This document shows positions 44,484-52,677 of a stretch of 64,000 bases of DNA, piece after piece. Each line of letters begins with the position of its first letter. Positions within the stretch are counted from its first letter, which is position 1. Below the pieces are notes generated by a model, which searched no databases, was not told the origin of the DNA, and saw only the letters and a list, made by a program, of their open reading frames with translations. This DNA comes from Marinobacter nauticus (GTDB lineage Bacteria; Pseudomonadota; Gammaproteobacteria; Enterobacterales; Shewanellaceae): the NCBI RefSeq assembly GCF_019801015.1, contig NZ_JAHVJZ010000001.1, positions 496,001 through 560,000 of the forward strand, read 5' to 3'. Made by a program: the position numbers and the translations under genes.

Positions 44484-45518
44484 ATGCCCACCACTATTTT
44501 GTTTGCTGATGCCCGAGCATTGGGGGGCATTGAGAGCCATCTGATCGCGCTGCATCAGAGCCTGAAGGCCCGAAACCGGCCCGTAGAACTCTGGCTCTGG
44601 CAGCGATACGACCCCTCGCCTTTCACTTTGCAACTCAAATCGCACGGCATTTTGCCAAAATGCCTGGACGGTAATTTTCGGGTGCTGCTGAGTCAGCTTG
44701 CCAGAATGCCAGGGCCAATTGTGTTGCATACCCACGGATACAAGGCCGGGATTATCGGCCGTCTGGCTGCGGTCCTGTCCGGCACTCCGGTCTGTGCGAC
44801 CCATCATTCCGGCGAAGCGGTAACGGGAAGGCTACGGGTGTACCGATGGCTGGACCAGGCGCTCGCGCCGATTGGGGGCAACTTCGCGGTATCCACTCAG
44901 ATCGCGGAGCGGCTGTCGGTGAATGCCCGGGTCATCAGCAACTTTCCGGTGGCACAGCACCGGCAACGAATGCCGGACGACCAGATCCACTTTGCTTTCG
45001 TCGGCCGTGGCTGCCGGGACAAAGGCATCGACCGCTATGAGCAACTCAGTCAAACCGTCACCGCGGCGAACCTGCACTGGCACCATTTTGGTGCGGGCGG
45101 TGACGCACTTGGCAACGGCATTGTCCGCCATGGTCCACAACTCAATATGCAGGCGCACTACCCGAAACTTGACGCTCTTATCCTGCCGTCCCGCCATGAA
45201 GGCTTACCGATGGCGGCACTGGAAGCCATGGACGCGGGACTGGCGGTATTCGCCTTTGATGTGGGGGATTTGGGCCGATTGGTTGATGACCAGGTGGGGG
45301 GGTTATTCCCGGCCGGCGATCTGAACGCGATGGCCACTGCACTTGCGCAGTTCGCGCAGCGTCCCCGCGCCGCGCGGGCACAGATCGGCAAGGCCGCGCA
45401 CCGTCGAATCCGCACCGACTGGAACGGAGACGACACGCTGGATACCTTGTGCGATTACTACGACCGGGCTACTGCCCCTGCCAGGCCTGGAGTTTTCGGT
45501 AAATGGTTGAAGGGCTGA
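44484..45518 (+). CDS. Glycosyltransferase family 4-type
   Basis: A 344-residue GT-B glycosyltransferase. The N-terminal acceptor domain starts MPTTILFADARALGGIESHL and contains HTHGYKAGIIGRL. The C-terminal nucleotide-sugar domain has FAFVGRGCRDKGID and the GT4 signature LPSRHEGLPMAALEAMDAG. ATG 44484 with ACAGG upstream begins at the expected domain edge. It lies between the LuxU-like and LuxO-like genes on the opposite strand and overlaps the end of the latter by 50 bases. It likely serves the polysaccharide cluster. Confidence 0.85.
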   Translation: MPTTILFADARALGGIESHLIALHQSLKARNRPVELWLWQRYDPSPFTLQLKSHGILPKCLDGNFRVLLSQLARMPGPIVLHTHGYKAGIIGRLAAVLSGTPVCATHHSGEAVTGRLRVYRWLDQALAPIGGNFAVSTQIAERLSVNARVISNFPVAQHRQRMPDDQIHFAFVGRGCRDKGIDRYEQLSQTVTAANLHWHHFGAGGDALGNGIVRHGPQLNMQAHYPKLDALILPSRHEGLPMAALEAMDAGLAVFAFDVGDLGRLVDDQVGGLFPAGDLNAMATALAQFAQRPRAARAQIGKAAHRRIRTDWNGDDTLDTLCDYYDRATAPARPGVFGKWLKG

Positions 45519-46908
45519 CATCCAGCAAGCTGGCCGCGCGGGTCACGTTGCCTTCACAGGCGTCGATGGCGCGCTCGATCAGTTGGCGCTCCATGGTGGC
45601 CAGTGGAATCAATTCAGGCTCCTGACCGGCTTCCGGAGCAGGTTGTCCTTGCTGTGGCGGGATTTGGGGCACCTCTGCGATCGGCTGTGACTCCACGGGT
45701 GTCGCAGCGACCAACCCGGCCATGCTGCGCTTTGGTAACGGCGGGATCCGCTCTTTGCCAATCTTGCCGCCCGGGTTCATCACGCAGATTTGTCGGACGA
45801 CGTTTTGCAACTGCCTGACGTTACCCGGCCAGGGGTAACGCTTGAGCAAGCTTTCCGCCTCAGCACTGAACCCGGCGAACGCCTTCCCTTCCTCTTTGCC
45901 GTAATGCTTAAGAAAGCGTCGGGCCAGCAGCAACACATCATCTCCCCGCTGGCGTAGCGGCGGCACCACAATCGGCACCACGTACAGGCGGTAGTAAAGG
46001 TCTTCCCGGAATCGACCGGCGTCCACCTCTTCCCATGGGTCCCGGTTGGTGGCACAGACGATCCGGACATCCACGGTGTCGATGCGATCGCTGCCAACGG
46101 CGCTCACCTGGCCGGTTTGCAGAAAGCGCAGCAGTTTACTCTGAAGATCCATCGGCATTTCACAGATCTCATCGAGGAACAAAGTGCCGCCGTGAGCTTG
46201 CCGGACGGCACCGATGCGGTCTTTGCTGGCACCGGTAAACGCGCCCTTTACGTGCCCAAACAGTTCGCTTTCAAACAAGTCTTTTGGAATGGCTGCACAG
46301 TTGACCGCGATAAGCGGCCCTTCACTGCGGGGACTGCTTAGGTGAAGCGCCTCAGCGCACAACTCTTTGCCGGTGCCGCTTTCTCCCTGCACAAACACCG
46401 GAGCCTGACTCGAAGCCGCCTGTTCCAGAGCGCGATAGACGCCCTGCATCACCGCGCTGGCACCGACAAAGCCACAGAAGCCCTGACGCTTCTCCGGCAT
46501 CTGGTAGGCCTCTAACTGGGCGTTCAGGGCATGAAACTGGAGCGCATTGTGCACGGTGGTTTTCAGCCGGGCCGGCTCCACCGGCTTGGTGACAAAATCG
46601 TACGCGCCCAGACGCATGGCTTCCACCGCGTGCTCGACCGAACCGTGACCGGTGATCACCACTACCGGCAAGGTAAGCCCTCGATCATGGATCCAGCGCA
46701 ATACCTGGCCGCCGGACTCATCCGGCAGGTTCAAATCCAGTAACACCAGAGCGGGCAACCGATGTTCCAGGCACGCCCGGGCATCGGCAACAGAGGTGAC
46801 GTGTTTCAGGGATAGCGGCTCGTCCCGGAGATACGCCTTATAGAGGCTGGCGATGGATTGACTGTCCTCCACCAGAAGCACTTCGTGCGAATGGGCTTTT
46901 GTGGTCAT
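45469..46908 (-). CDS. LuxO-like sigma-54-dependent response regulator
   Basis: A 479-residue NtrC-family activator. The receiver has Asp58 (LVLLDLNLPDESGG). The AAA+ domain has Walker A GESGTGKE (175-182) and the sigma-54 contact loop GAFTGA (222-227). The Fis-type HTH ends ACEGNVTRAASLLDVSPSTI, then YRKLQAWQ. Similarity to LuxO is striking in KLLRFLQTG, ATNRDPWEEV, GRFREDLYYRLYV, WPGNVRQLQNV and the HTH (LuxO sequence from memory). A Pro/Gln-rich linker lies between AAA+ and HTH. It is last in the minus-strand polysaccharide direction but has its own 53-base gap upstream. Its likely targets are the sigma-54-type elements of the cluster. Confidence 0.9.
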   Translation of the reverse strand: MTTKAHSHEVLLVEDSQSIASLYKAYLRDEPLSLKHVTSVADARACLEHRLPALVLLDLNLPDESGGQVLRWIHDRGLTLPVVVITGHGSVEHAVEAMRLGAYDFVTKPVEPARLKTTVHNALQFHALNAQLEAYQMPEKRQGFCGFVGASAVMQGVYRALEQAASSQAPVFVQGESGTGKELCAEALHLSSPRSEGPLIAVNCAAIPKDLFESELFGHVKGAFTGASKDRIGAVRQAHGGTLFLDEICEMPMDLQSKLLRFLQTGQVSAVGSDRIDTVDVRIVCATNRDPWEEVDAGRFREDLYYRLYVVPIVVPPLRQRGDDVLLLARRFLKHYGKEEGKAFAGFSAEAESLLKRYPWPGNVRQLQNVVRQICVMNPGGKIGKERIPPLPKRSMAGLVAATPVESQPIAEVPQIPPQQGQPAPEAGQEPELIPLATMERQLIERAIDACEGNVTRAASLLDVSPSTIYRKLQAWQGQ

Positions 46909-46961
46909 CTTACCTTCCTGGTTGATAAACCTTGTTTTGAGTGTACATCACCAATCCACGT

Positions 46962-47576
46962 CTATTGACCTAAATAGCCGTTGATCCACGGGTTTTTCTG
47001 TAACCAGCGTTGCAATCCACTCAATCGATGGCGCTTCCCCAGCGCGTCACTCAGTCGCTGCCCAAGACTCGGGTTGGACTGATCATCGATAAACACTCCA
47101 ACCAGATTGCTGCCCTGAAGGCGCGCCACCGCTTCGCGCAATTGACCTTCGGTTTCCAGCCCGGCGCGGACACAGAGCACCACTCCATCCACACAACGGG
47201 CCACTTTATTTGGGGTGTAGCCCTTACCGGCGTGGCCCAGCAACGGAGCAGTATTGATCAGCACCCTTTCATAGCCCTGATACCACCTCAGCAGCGCCTG
47301 CACCAACAGGTCCGGCTCGAACGCCGTTGTTGGCGATGACGGCGAATCCAATCGCTCGAAAGCACCGGCGGATTCAATCGCAAGGTGGCTGGAGATGTCG
47401 CCTAACTGCCAGTTAGCCGGACCCGGTCCATTGCCGAGATCCACCCTGAGCAGGCTCTCCCCTTGTTGGCTCAGATGCGATGCCACGGCATCGGCCATTG
47501 GCAAAGCGTGCCCTGCGGCGGACAGCGGTATCATCGCCAGAGAGCGACAGGTCTGAACGTCGGGGAAAGTGATCAT
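46962..47576 (-). CDS. CpsD/BY-kinase-like protein with degenerate P-loop
   Basis: A 204-residue protein with the fold order of the cytoplasmic kinase partner of Wzz proteins. Where Walker A GxxGxGKT should be it reads SAAGHALPMAD, without the lysine. LLRVDLGNG stands for Walker A' and VLINTAPLL for Walker B. No C-terminal tyrosine cluster is seen. It probably has a scaffold role, not kinase activity (inference). Its ATG overlaps the SLBB gene stop (ATGA). Confidence 0.7.
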   Translation of the reverse strand: MITFPDVQTCRSLAMIPLSAAGHALPMADAVASHLSQQGESLLRVDLGNGPGPANWQLGDISSHLAIESAGAFERLDSPSSPTTAFEPDLLVQALLRWYQGYERVLINTAPLLGHAGKGYTPNKVARCVDGVVLCVRAGLETEGQLREAVARLQGSNLVGVFIDDQSNPSLGQRLSDALGKRHRLSGLQRWLQKNPWINGYLGQ

Positions 47577-49675
47577 ATTGCCGCTCCCAGCACCGCCAGC
47601 GTGACAATGGCCAGCGCGTCTTTTACCCCATCCATAAACTGACGCCAGTTGGACTGGGACTCGTCGGGCACGTACACCGTGTCGCCCGGACGTAACACCG
47701 GCACCCGGTCATAGCGGGGGTCGGTGACAAAGGCCTCGAGATCGAAGATCCGCGCCTGAGGCTCGCAGCAGGAGTGCTGGACCACGATGATCCGCTCGAT
47801 CAAGGCAGTCTCCTTCGGACCGCCGGCTTCCGCCAGCAGGTCCAACACCGTCATCGAGTCATTAAAGCTGTAGCGTCCCGGCTTGTTAACCGAACCCATC
47901 AGCCGGACCACCTGGTCTGCTGGCTGTTCCAGCCACTGGCGGTCCCGGGCCGGGATGTAAATGGAGTCACCGGGTTTCACCACAGGCAGCAGCGTTTCAT
48001 CGCCGGTCTCAAAGTACAGGGCCAAATCGAGCTTGCTGACCCGTGCGCCCGCTTCGTTTCTGTGGGTGATGCGGATTTGGCTCAGGTCTGCATCGTCAGA
48101 GGGGCCATCGGCGGCTGAAAGAATGTCGAGCAGGCTTAACTGGGCGTTAAAGGCATACCGGCCGGGGGAGCCCACCTCGCCGAAGACGTAGATGGAGCTT
48201 TCCGGGCTTTGGCGAACCCAGGTGGATTTGTTGTCGGTTGGGTCCCAGGGCAACTCATTCACTACCACGGTGTCCCCACCACTCAACACCGGAAGTTGGT
48301 CAAAGCGGCCGCCCTGTTTGATAAAGCGATCCAGGTCGAACCGGGTTTTGCCCTTCTCACCATCCTGATGAAGGATCTCAATCTGAGTCAGATCCGCATC
48401 GTGCTCCGGTCCGCCAGCGTGCGCCAACAGGTCCAGAAAGCTCATCGCATCATCCCACTCGAAACGTCCCGGGCTTTTTACCGCACCCACGACCTTGATC
48501 GCGCGTTCGCTTGGGATCTTCAGCCAGGACGCCTGCTCCACCTCGATTTTCTCCGGTACCAGAATCACATCGCCGGGTGCCACCGGAGGCAGGCGCGCGC
48601 TTTTGTCGGTTTCGGTGTACGCCTGCAGATCCACCTCCAGCACTTCCCCTCCCGCCCGAATCAGGCGAATCTGGCGGGTATTGGCAAAGCGGGTCGGTCC
48701 GCCAGCGTTGGCCAGAATGTCCATAAAGGTCACTCTTTCCCCCGCTTCATAAGCGCCGGGGTCCTGGACCTCGCCCATGATGTACAACGTGCGAGACCCG
48801 GTCGAAACCACATCCACCTGAATTGGAACGTACACCATGGAGCCGGGACCAAGTGGCGGCGCGTTGGCGTCCTCGCCCTGGTCCAGATAGGTTTTCAGAT
48901 CAAAACGGTGAGGTTGGCCGTTGGTGATCACCCGGATTTGCGTGACGTCCGCATACCGGGTTACGCCTTCCGCCCGCATCAGCGCATCCACCACCCCCAT
49001 GCCCGCTTCATAGGAAAAGGTGCCAGGATTGCGCACCTCGCCAAACAGCGTTAACGCGGATTCCCGGTCTGACGCATCGCCAGCTGCCACCAGGGTTCGT
49101 GCGTCAAAGTCCACTTTCACGTTGCCCATCAGCGGCGAAGCCGGAATAAACAGGATGTCGCCGGTCTGCAAGGGGGGCAGCAGCGACGGGTCGCCAAAAT
49201 CCAGGTAGGCCTTGTAGTCAAACACGGTGACCTGCTCACCACGGCGGAGTTGCATCTTGTCGAGCTGGGCCCCGGGTATCAGTCCGCCGGCCTGATTGAT
49301 GGCAAGCTGCACGTTGGCGGTTTCCGGAAGTCGCTGCTCTCCGGGCGTTTCGACGTACCCAAGTACGGAAACGATCAGCTGCCGCTCCATAAGACGCATG
49401 GAGAACGAATCCAGCGAGCGGTAGTGCGTAGAGAGCGCCAGCCTGATCGCCTGTTGCGCGGACGTAAGGGACTTACCGGACAGCTTCACCGGCCCCACTT
49501 CCGGAAGAAAGATGCGCCCACTGCTGTCCAGTTGAAACGGTTGGTCGAAGGCCTCTTCACCTGCCAGCTCAATGGCAAGCTGATCGCCTGCACGCAGAAT
49601 GGTTTCCTGATCCTGCGCCATTACCGGCAGCAACCCCATCCAACCGACGCAAAGCAGAGCGAATAGGCGTGTCAT
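47573..49675 (-). CDS. Polysaccharide export protein with multiple SLBB domains
   Basis: A 700-residue periplasmic/outer-membrane export protein. A signal peptide (cleavage near VMAQD) is followed by the poly-export domain ILRAGDQLAIELAGEE and about six SLBB repeats, each marked by a [GN]xxxxPGxYxx-type strand (for example GSPGRYAFNAQLSLLDIL, GSVNKPGRYSFNDSMTVLDLL) and a PGDTVYVP closing strand. No lipobox is seen, unlike Wza. A C-terminal helix (ALAIVTLAVLGAAI) may sit in a membrane. It is the exporter of the cluster, between the OmpA-like and CpsD-like genes. Confidence 0.9.
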   Translation of the reverse strand: MTRLFALLCVGWMGLLPVMAQDQETILRAGDQLAIELAGEEAFDQPFQLDSSGRIFLPEVGPVKLSGKSLTSAQQAIRLALSTHYRSLDSFSMRLMERQLIVSVLGYVETPGEQRLPETANVQLAINQAGGLIPGAQLDKMQLRRGEQVTVFDYKAYLDFGDPSLLPPLQTGDILFIPASPLMGNVKVDFDARTLVAAGDASDRESALTLFGEVRNPGTFSYEAGMGVVDALMRAEGVTRYADVTQIRVITNGQPHRFDLKTYLDQGEDANAPPLGPGSMVYVPIQVDVVSTGSRTLYIMGEVQDPGAYEAGERVTFMDILANAGGPTRFANTRQIRLIRAGGEVLEVDLQAYTETDKSARLPPVAPGDVILVPEKIEVEQASWLKIPSERAIKVVGAVKSPGRFEWDDAMSFLDLLAHAGGPEHDADLTQIEILHQDGEKGKTRFDLDRFIKQGGRFDQLPVLSGGDTVVVNELPWDPTDNKSTWVRQSPESSIYVFGEVGSPGRYAFNAQLSLLDILSAADGPSDDADLSQIRITHRNEAGARVSKLDLALYFETGDETLLPVVKPGDSIYIPARDRQWLEQPADQVVRLMGSVNKPGRYSFNDSMTVLDLLAEAGGPKETALIERIIVVQHSCCEPQARIFDLEAFVTDPRYDRVPVLRPGDTVYVPDESQSNWRQFMDGVKDALAIVTLAVLGAAI

Positions 49676-49678
49676 GAT

Positions 49679-50536
49679 TCAATCTCCCCGGAAGGCGTTG
49701 GGCCAGTGTTTCATCAACACGCTATCCGCTTCCGCCCCCTGTCCTTCCAGCCTTTGTGCCAGACGGATCTCAACCCGGCGATTTCGCAATTGCCCGGTTA
49801 AGTCGCTATTGGCGCCCAGTGGTGTTCTTTCGCCCAACGACAGGGTATGGATGCGATCCTCGGACACGCCCAATACAACAAGATGCCGTTTCACCGCGTC
49901 CGCTCTGGCCTGTCCCAAAGCCTGATTGCTCTGGTCTGAGCCGCGACTGTCTGTGTGGCCCAGTACGTAGGCATGAAGGGTAGGATCGTTGGCCATCTCG
50001 GCGGCAAGCTGGCTCAGCTGTGCCTGAAACTCCGGCAACAGTTGCGACTGGCCATCAGCAAACAGGTTGTTACACAGCATCAACGGAGTGGCGTCATTCC
50101 AGGCGCTGGCGGCAGAGCGCTTGCTGGCGTCTCCCTGAACGGCGGTGATCATCGGGCTGGCGCACTGAGTCTGCCGCCGAAGGGTGTCGAGACGCACGCT
50201 GATTCGGAACAGCTGATCATGCAGAACCAGCAAGCTCTCCTCCGCATCCGCATAAAGGCCACCGGCCAACTCCCGACGAGAGCGGGCCATCTGGCGCTCC
50301 GCTTCCGTCAGCCTACCCGGGAGGCAATGGTAGGCCCCCCGGATTTTCAGCATATCCAGATGCAGTTGGGCGTCCGTCAGGCGGCTTTGCTGTCGCTGCT
50401 GTTCATAGAGGTGAGCCGGGGTCGACAGGTAGGCATCGCTGGAAAACGTCTCAGCCATGCCCCCGCCGCCCTCTTCCGGCCAACTGGTGCAGGCGGACAA
50501 CAGGCTTGTCAGAGCCAGCAACGACGCCGACTTCAT
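49679..50536 (-). CDS. OmpA-family lipoprotein
   Basis: A 285-residue lipoprotein (lipobox LSAC, Cys16) with a helical middle part and a C-terminal OmpA peptidoglycan-binding domain (YVLGHTDSRGSDQSNQALG, then the family pattern RADAVKRHLVVLGV and NRRVEI). It may anchor the export complex to the cell wall. It starts four bases before the STAS gene ends and stops three bases before the SLBB gene. Confidence 0.9.
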   Translation of the reverse strand: MKSASLLALTSLLSACTSWPEEGGGGMAETFSSDAYLSTPAHLYEQQRQQSRLTDAQLHLDMLKIRGAYHCLPGRLTEAERQMARSRRELAGGLYADAEESLLVLHDQLFRISVRLDTLRRQTQCASPMITAVQGDASKRSAASAWNDATPLMLCNNLFADGQSQLLPEFQAQLSQLAAEMANDPTLHAYVLGHTDSRGSDQSNQALGQARADAVKRHLVVLGVSEDRIHTLSLGERTPLGANSDLTGQLRNRRVEIRLAQRLEGQGAEADSVLMKHWPNAFRGD

Positions 50537-50829
50537 GCTGCCACCTGCGACTGCATGCTGATGGCGCGATCAACCCGAAGCATCAACAAAATGCGACGAG
50601 GCTGGCCGGAAACGCCGGAAAGCTCAAGGTCGCGGCCCTGGCTCTTCAGTCTCTTGAACAGGTGGATGATGGCGCCAACACCGGATGAGTCAATAAAGTC
50701 GACAGCGGACAGGTCCAGACAAACGTCGCCCTCTTCACAGCGCAACATGGAGTCAAACTCCGGGCGAAAGTGCTTAACGGTGTCCTGATCAAACTGGTGG
50801 GGCAGTTGCAGTAAGATGGAAGCGTTCAT
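50533..50829 (-). CDS. STAS-domain (anti-anti-sigma-like) protein
   Basis: A 98-residue STAS protein with GDVCLDLSAVDFIDSSGVGA carrying the conserved serine pair that is phosphorylated in SpoIIAA-type antagonists, and LELSGVSGQPRRILLML. It is the first gene of the transcription unit behind a sigma-54-like element. No partner kinase or phosphatase lies in the window. It may report on a switch affecting polysaccharide synthesis (inference). Confidence 0.87.
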   Translation of the reverse strand: MNASILLQLPHQFDQDTVKHFRPEFDSMLRCEEGDVCLDLSAVDFIDSSGVGAIIHLFKRLKSQGRDLELSGVSGQPRRILLMLRVDRAISMQSQVAA

Positions 50830-50864
50830 GGCATGTTTCTCCCTCAGTAAGGTGCCATGAACAC

Positions 50865-50881
50865 TTCAACTTTTGGGCCAG
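50865..50881 (-). promoter_or_regulatory. Sigma-54-like promoter of the STAS-OmpA-SLBB-CpsD unit
   Basis: Minus strand CTGGCCCAAAAGTTGAA: YTGGC at -24, five bases after TGGCCC, then TTGA at -12. Spacing equals the sigma-54 consensus TGGCAC-N5-TTGC; the -12 C is replaced by A. It lies 36 bases before the STAS ATG. Confidence 0.65.
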
Positions 50882-50930
50882 TTTTTATCATCTTGTATTG
50901 TAAGAGGTTTTTTGGCGATTCTTCGGCGAG

Positions 50931-50943
50931 TTGCATTTTGCAA
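50931..50943. promoter_or_regulatory. LuxO-type operator
   Basis: TTGCATTTTGCAA is a perfect TTGCA-N3-TGCAA palindrome, the site reported for LuxO (from memory). It lies 49 bases upstream of the sigma-54-like element at 50865-50881, a normal enhancer distance. Confidence 0.7.
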
Positions 50944-50949
50944 AGAGGC

Positions 50950-52677
50950 TCAGTGGCCTTTCGCAGTCACCACCACGACAAAGGTACGCCAGAGAATGTT
51001 CCATTCCATCCGCAGGTAACTGCGCAGATCGGACAGACTGGCCGCGTAAGCGTGGTCAAAGTAGAGCTTGTTGGCGACGTCCTCAATGCAGGTGTCCCCC
51101 GCATTATTGACCTGAGCCAGGCCGGTCAGGCCCGGCAGCACTTCGTAGGTCCGTTCCTGATAGAAAGGCAGTTTCTGGTCCAGTTCGCCGCACAGACTGG
51201 GCCGTTCGGGCCGTGGGCCGATCAGGGACATCTCGCCAGCCAGTACATTAATCAATTGCGGAAGCTCATCGATGCGCGTTGCTCTGAGCCAGTGGCCGAC
51301 GCGGGTTACTCTCGGATCGCTCTTTCGGGTCCAGCCACTTTTAGGGCCATCGCTGCCGGGCACCATGGTGCGAAACTTGATCAGGTAAAACAGTCCCACC
51401 AGGTTTTCCGTGACCCGCCCTACCCTGAGCTGGCGGTAAAACACCGGGCCTGGGGAGTCGAGGCGGATAGCCAACGCCACCAGCGGCCACAAGGGCAAAG
51501 TGAGCAGCAGAATGCAGGCCATTAACACATCAATCAGACGCTTTACCCGCCTGACCGCCATCGGCTGAAACTCCCGGCGTCGTCCACACCAGGCGGGGCG
51601 CCACCCAATCAGCGCGCCTGCTTGTCCCAATGCCGACTGCATCAACCCTTCACTGACCAGCCTCCATACCCTGGGCACCGGAAGCATCAACGGCATCAGG
51701 TAAAACGCCCATTGCATCAGGGCCAGTGCACCGAAAACCGGGTGAGCCGGCGCCAGTGCCGTTGACAGGAGCAGCAACAATACTGTGACCATCGGCAGCA
51801 CAGAACGCATCCCTTTGCCAAAGCAAAATGTCACCAATGCCACCAGGGGCAAGCTCCGCCAATAACCGGCGACGGTGCCCACCTGCAGAAGATTTCCGGC
51901 CGCGATACGACGCCGTTGCGAACGCCAGTCCTCCTGTCGGGCCAGATCCGTCACCTCGAGGTGGTCAATCTGCTTGGCCAGATAGCCGGATGCCAGCGCC
52001 TGTATCACCAAAACAAAATCGTCGTTGATGCAACTTTCCGGCAACGGCTTCAGCGCTTCCCGACGGACTGCCAATAAGGCGCCGGTACCACCCTGAACAC
52101 ACCCCAGCGCACTCTCCCCGGAGCGCACACGACTCAACACTTTCCAGTAAAGAGACTGCTTATTGTCGCCCTGGTGACAATACCGCGCGGTCAGCGCACC
52201 CACTCTGGGGTCGACAAAGCCTCGGGCCAGTTCGGTCAGGGCCTGGGCAGGCAGTCGTGCGGTGGCGTCTGAAACCACCAGAACCGCCGCATTGGACGCC
52301 GCCATGCGCTGCTGTTGCTGGTTGAGCCGGTACACCTTGCCCTGATTGCTTCTGTGGCTCCATATCCGATATCGCACCCCTCGGGCAGCAAACGCACTGC
52401 GATAGCTTTTTGCCACCGCCTCGCTGTTGTCCTGACAGCCGTCCAGGCACAGCTCCACGGACCAGTGCTGACTGGGGTAATCCTGCTTAAGAATGCTGTC
52501 CAGCTTGGCGGCAAGATCTTCGCCTTCGTTGTACACCGGTACCCACAGCACCATTCGCGGTCGGTCATGTACCCGGGCATAAGGCCGTGAGCGGCGTGCC
52601 AGTACCTGCATCACCAGCGGATAGATAACCAGGTGAATCACGGCCAACAGGGCCAGCGTCGAAATTAGAATGATCAT
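50950..52677 (-). CDS. Fusion of GT2 glycosyltransferase and polyprenyl-phosphate sugar transferase
   Basis: A 575-residue two-enzyme protein. The N-terminal half (about 1-330) is a membrane GT2 with VLWVPVYNEGEDLAAKLDSI, ELCLDGCQDN and VVSDATARL, then hydrophobic helices (about 270-330). The C-terminal part (about 365-575) is a bacterial sugar transferase (WbaP/WcaJ type) with KRLIDVLMACILLL, SPGPVFYRQLRVG, KFRTM, RIDELPQLINVLAGEMSLIG and the PRPERP segment. It likely starts the repeat unit on undecaprenyl phosphate and also adds a sugar. Overlaps the GT4 upstream by four bases. Confidence 0.88.
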   Translation of the reverse strand: MIILISTLALLAVIHLVIYPLVMQVLARRSRPYARVHDRPRMVLWVPVYNEGEDLAAKLDSILKQDYPSQHWSVELCLDGCQDNSEAVAKSYRSAFAARGVRYRIWSHRSNQGKVYRLNQQQQRMAASNAAVLVVSDATARLPAQALTELARGFVDPRVGALTARYCHQGDNKQSLYWKVLSRVRSGESALGCVQGGTGALLAVRREALKPLPESCINDDFVLVIQALASGYLAKQIDHLEVTDLARQEDWRSQRRRIAAGNLLQVGTVAGYWRSLPLVALVTFCFGKGMRSVLPMVTVLLLLLSTALAPAHPVFGALALMQWAFYLMPLMLPVPRVWRLVSEGLMQSALGQAGALIGWRPAWCGRRREFQPMAVRRVKRLIDVLMACILLLTLPLWPLVALAIRLDSPGPVFYRQLRVGRVTENLVGLFYLIKFRTMVPGSDGPKSGWTRKSDPRVTRVGHWLRATRIDELPQLINVLAGEMSLIGPRPERPSLCGELDQKLPFYQERTYEVLPGLTGLAQVNNAGDTCIEDVANKLYFDHAYAASLSDLRSYLRMEWNILWRTFVVVVTAKGH

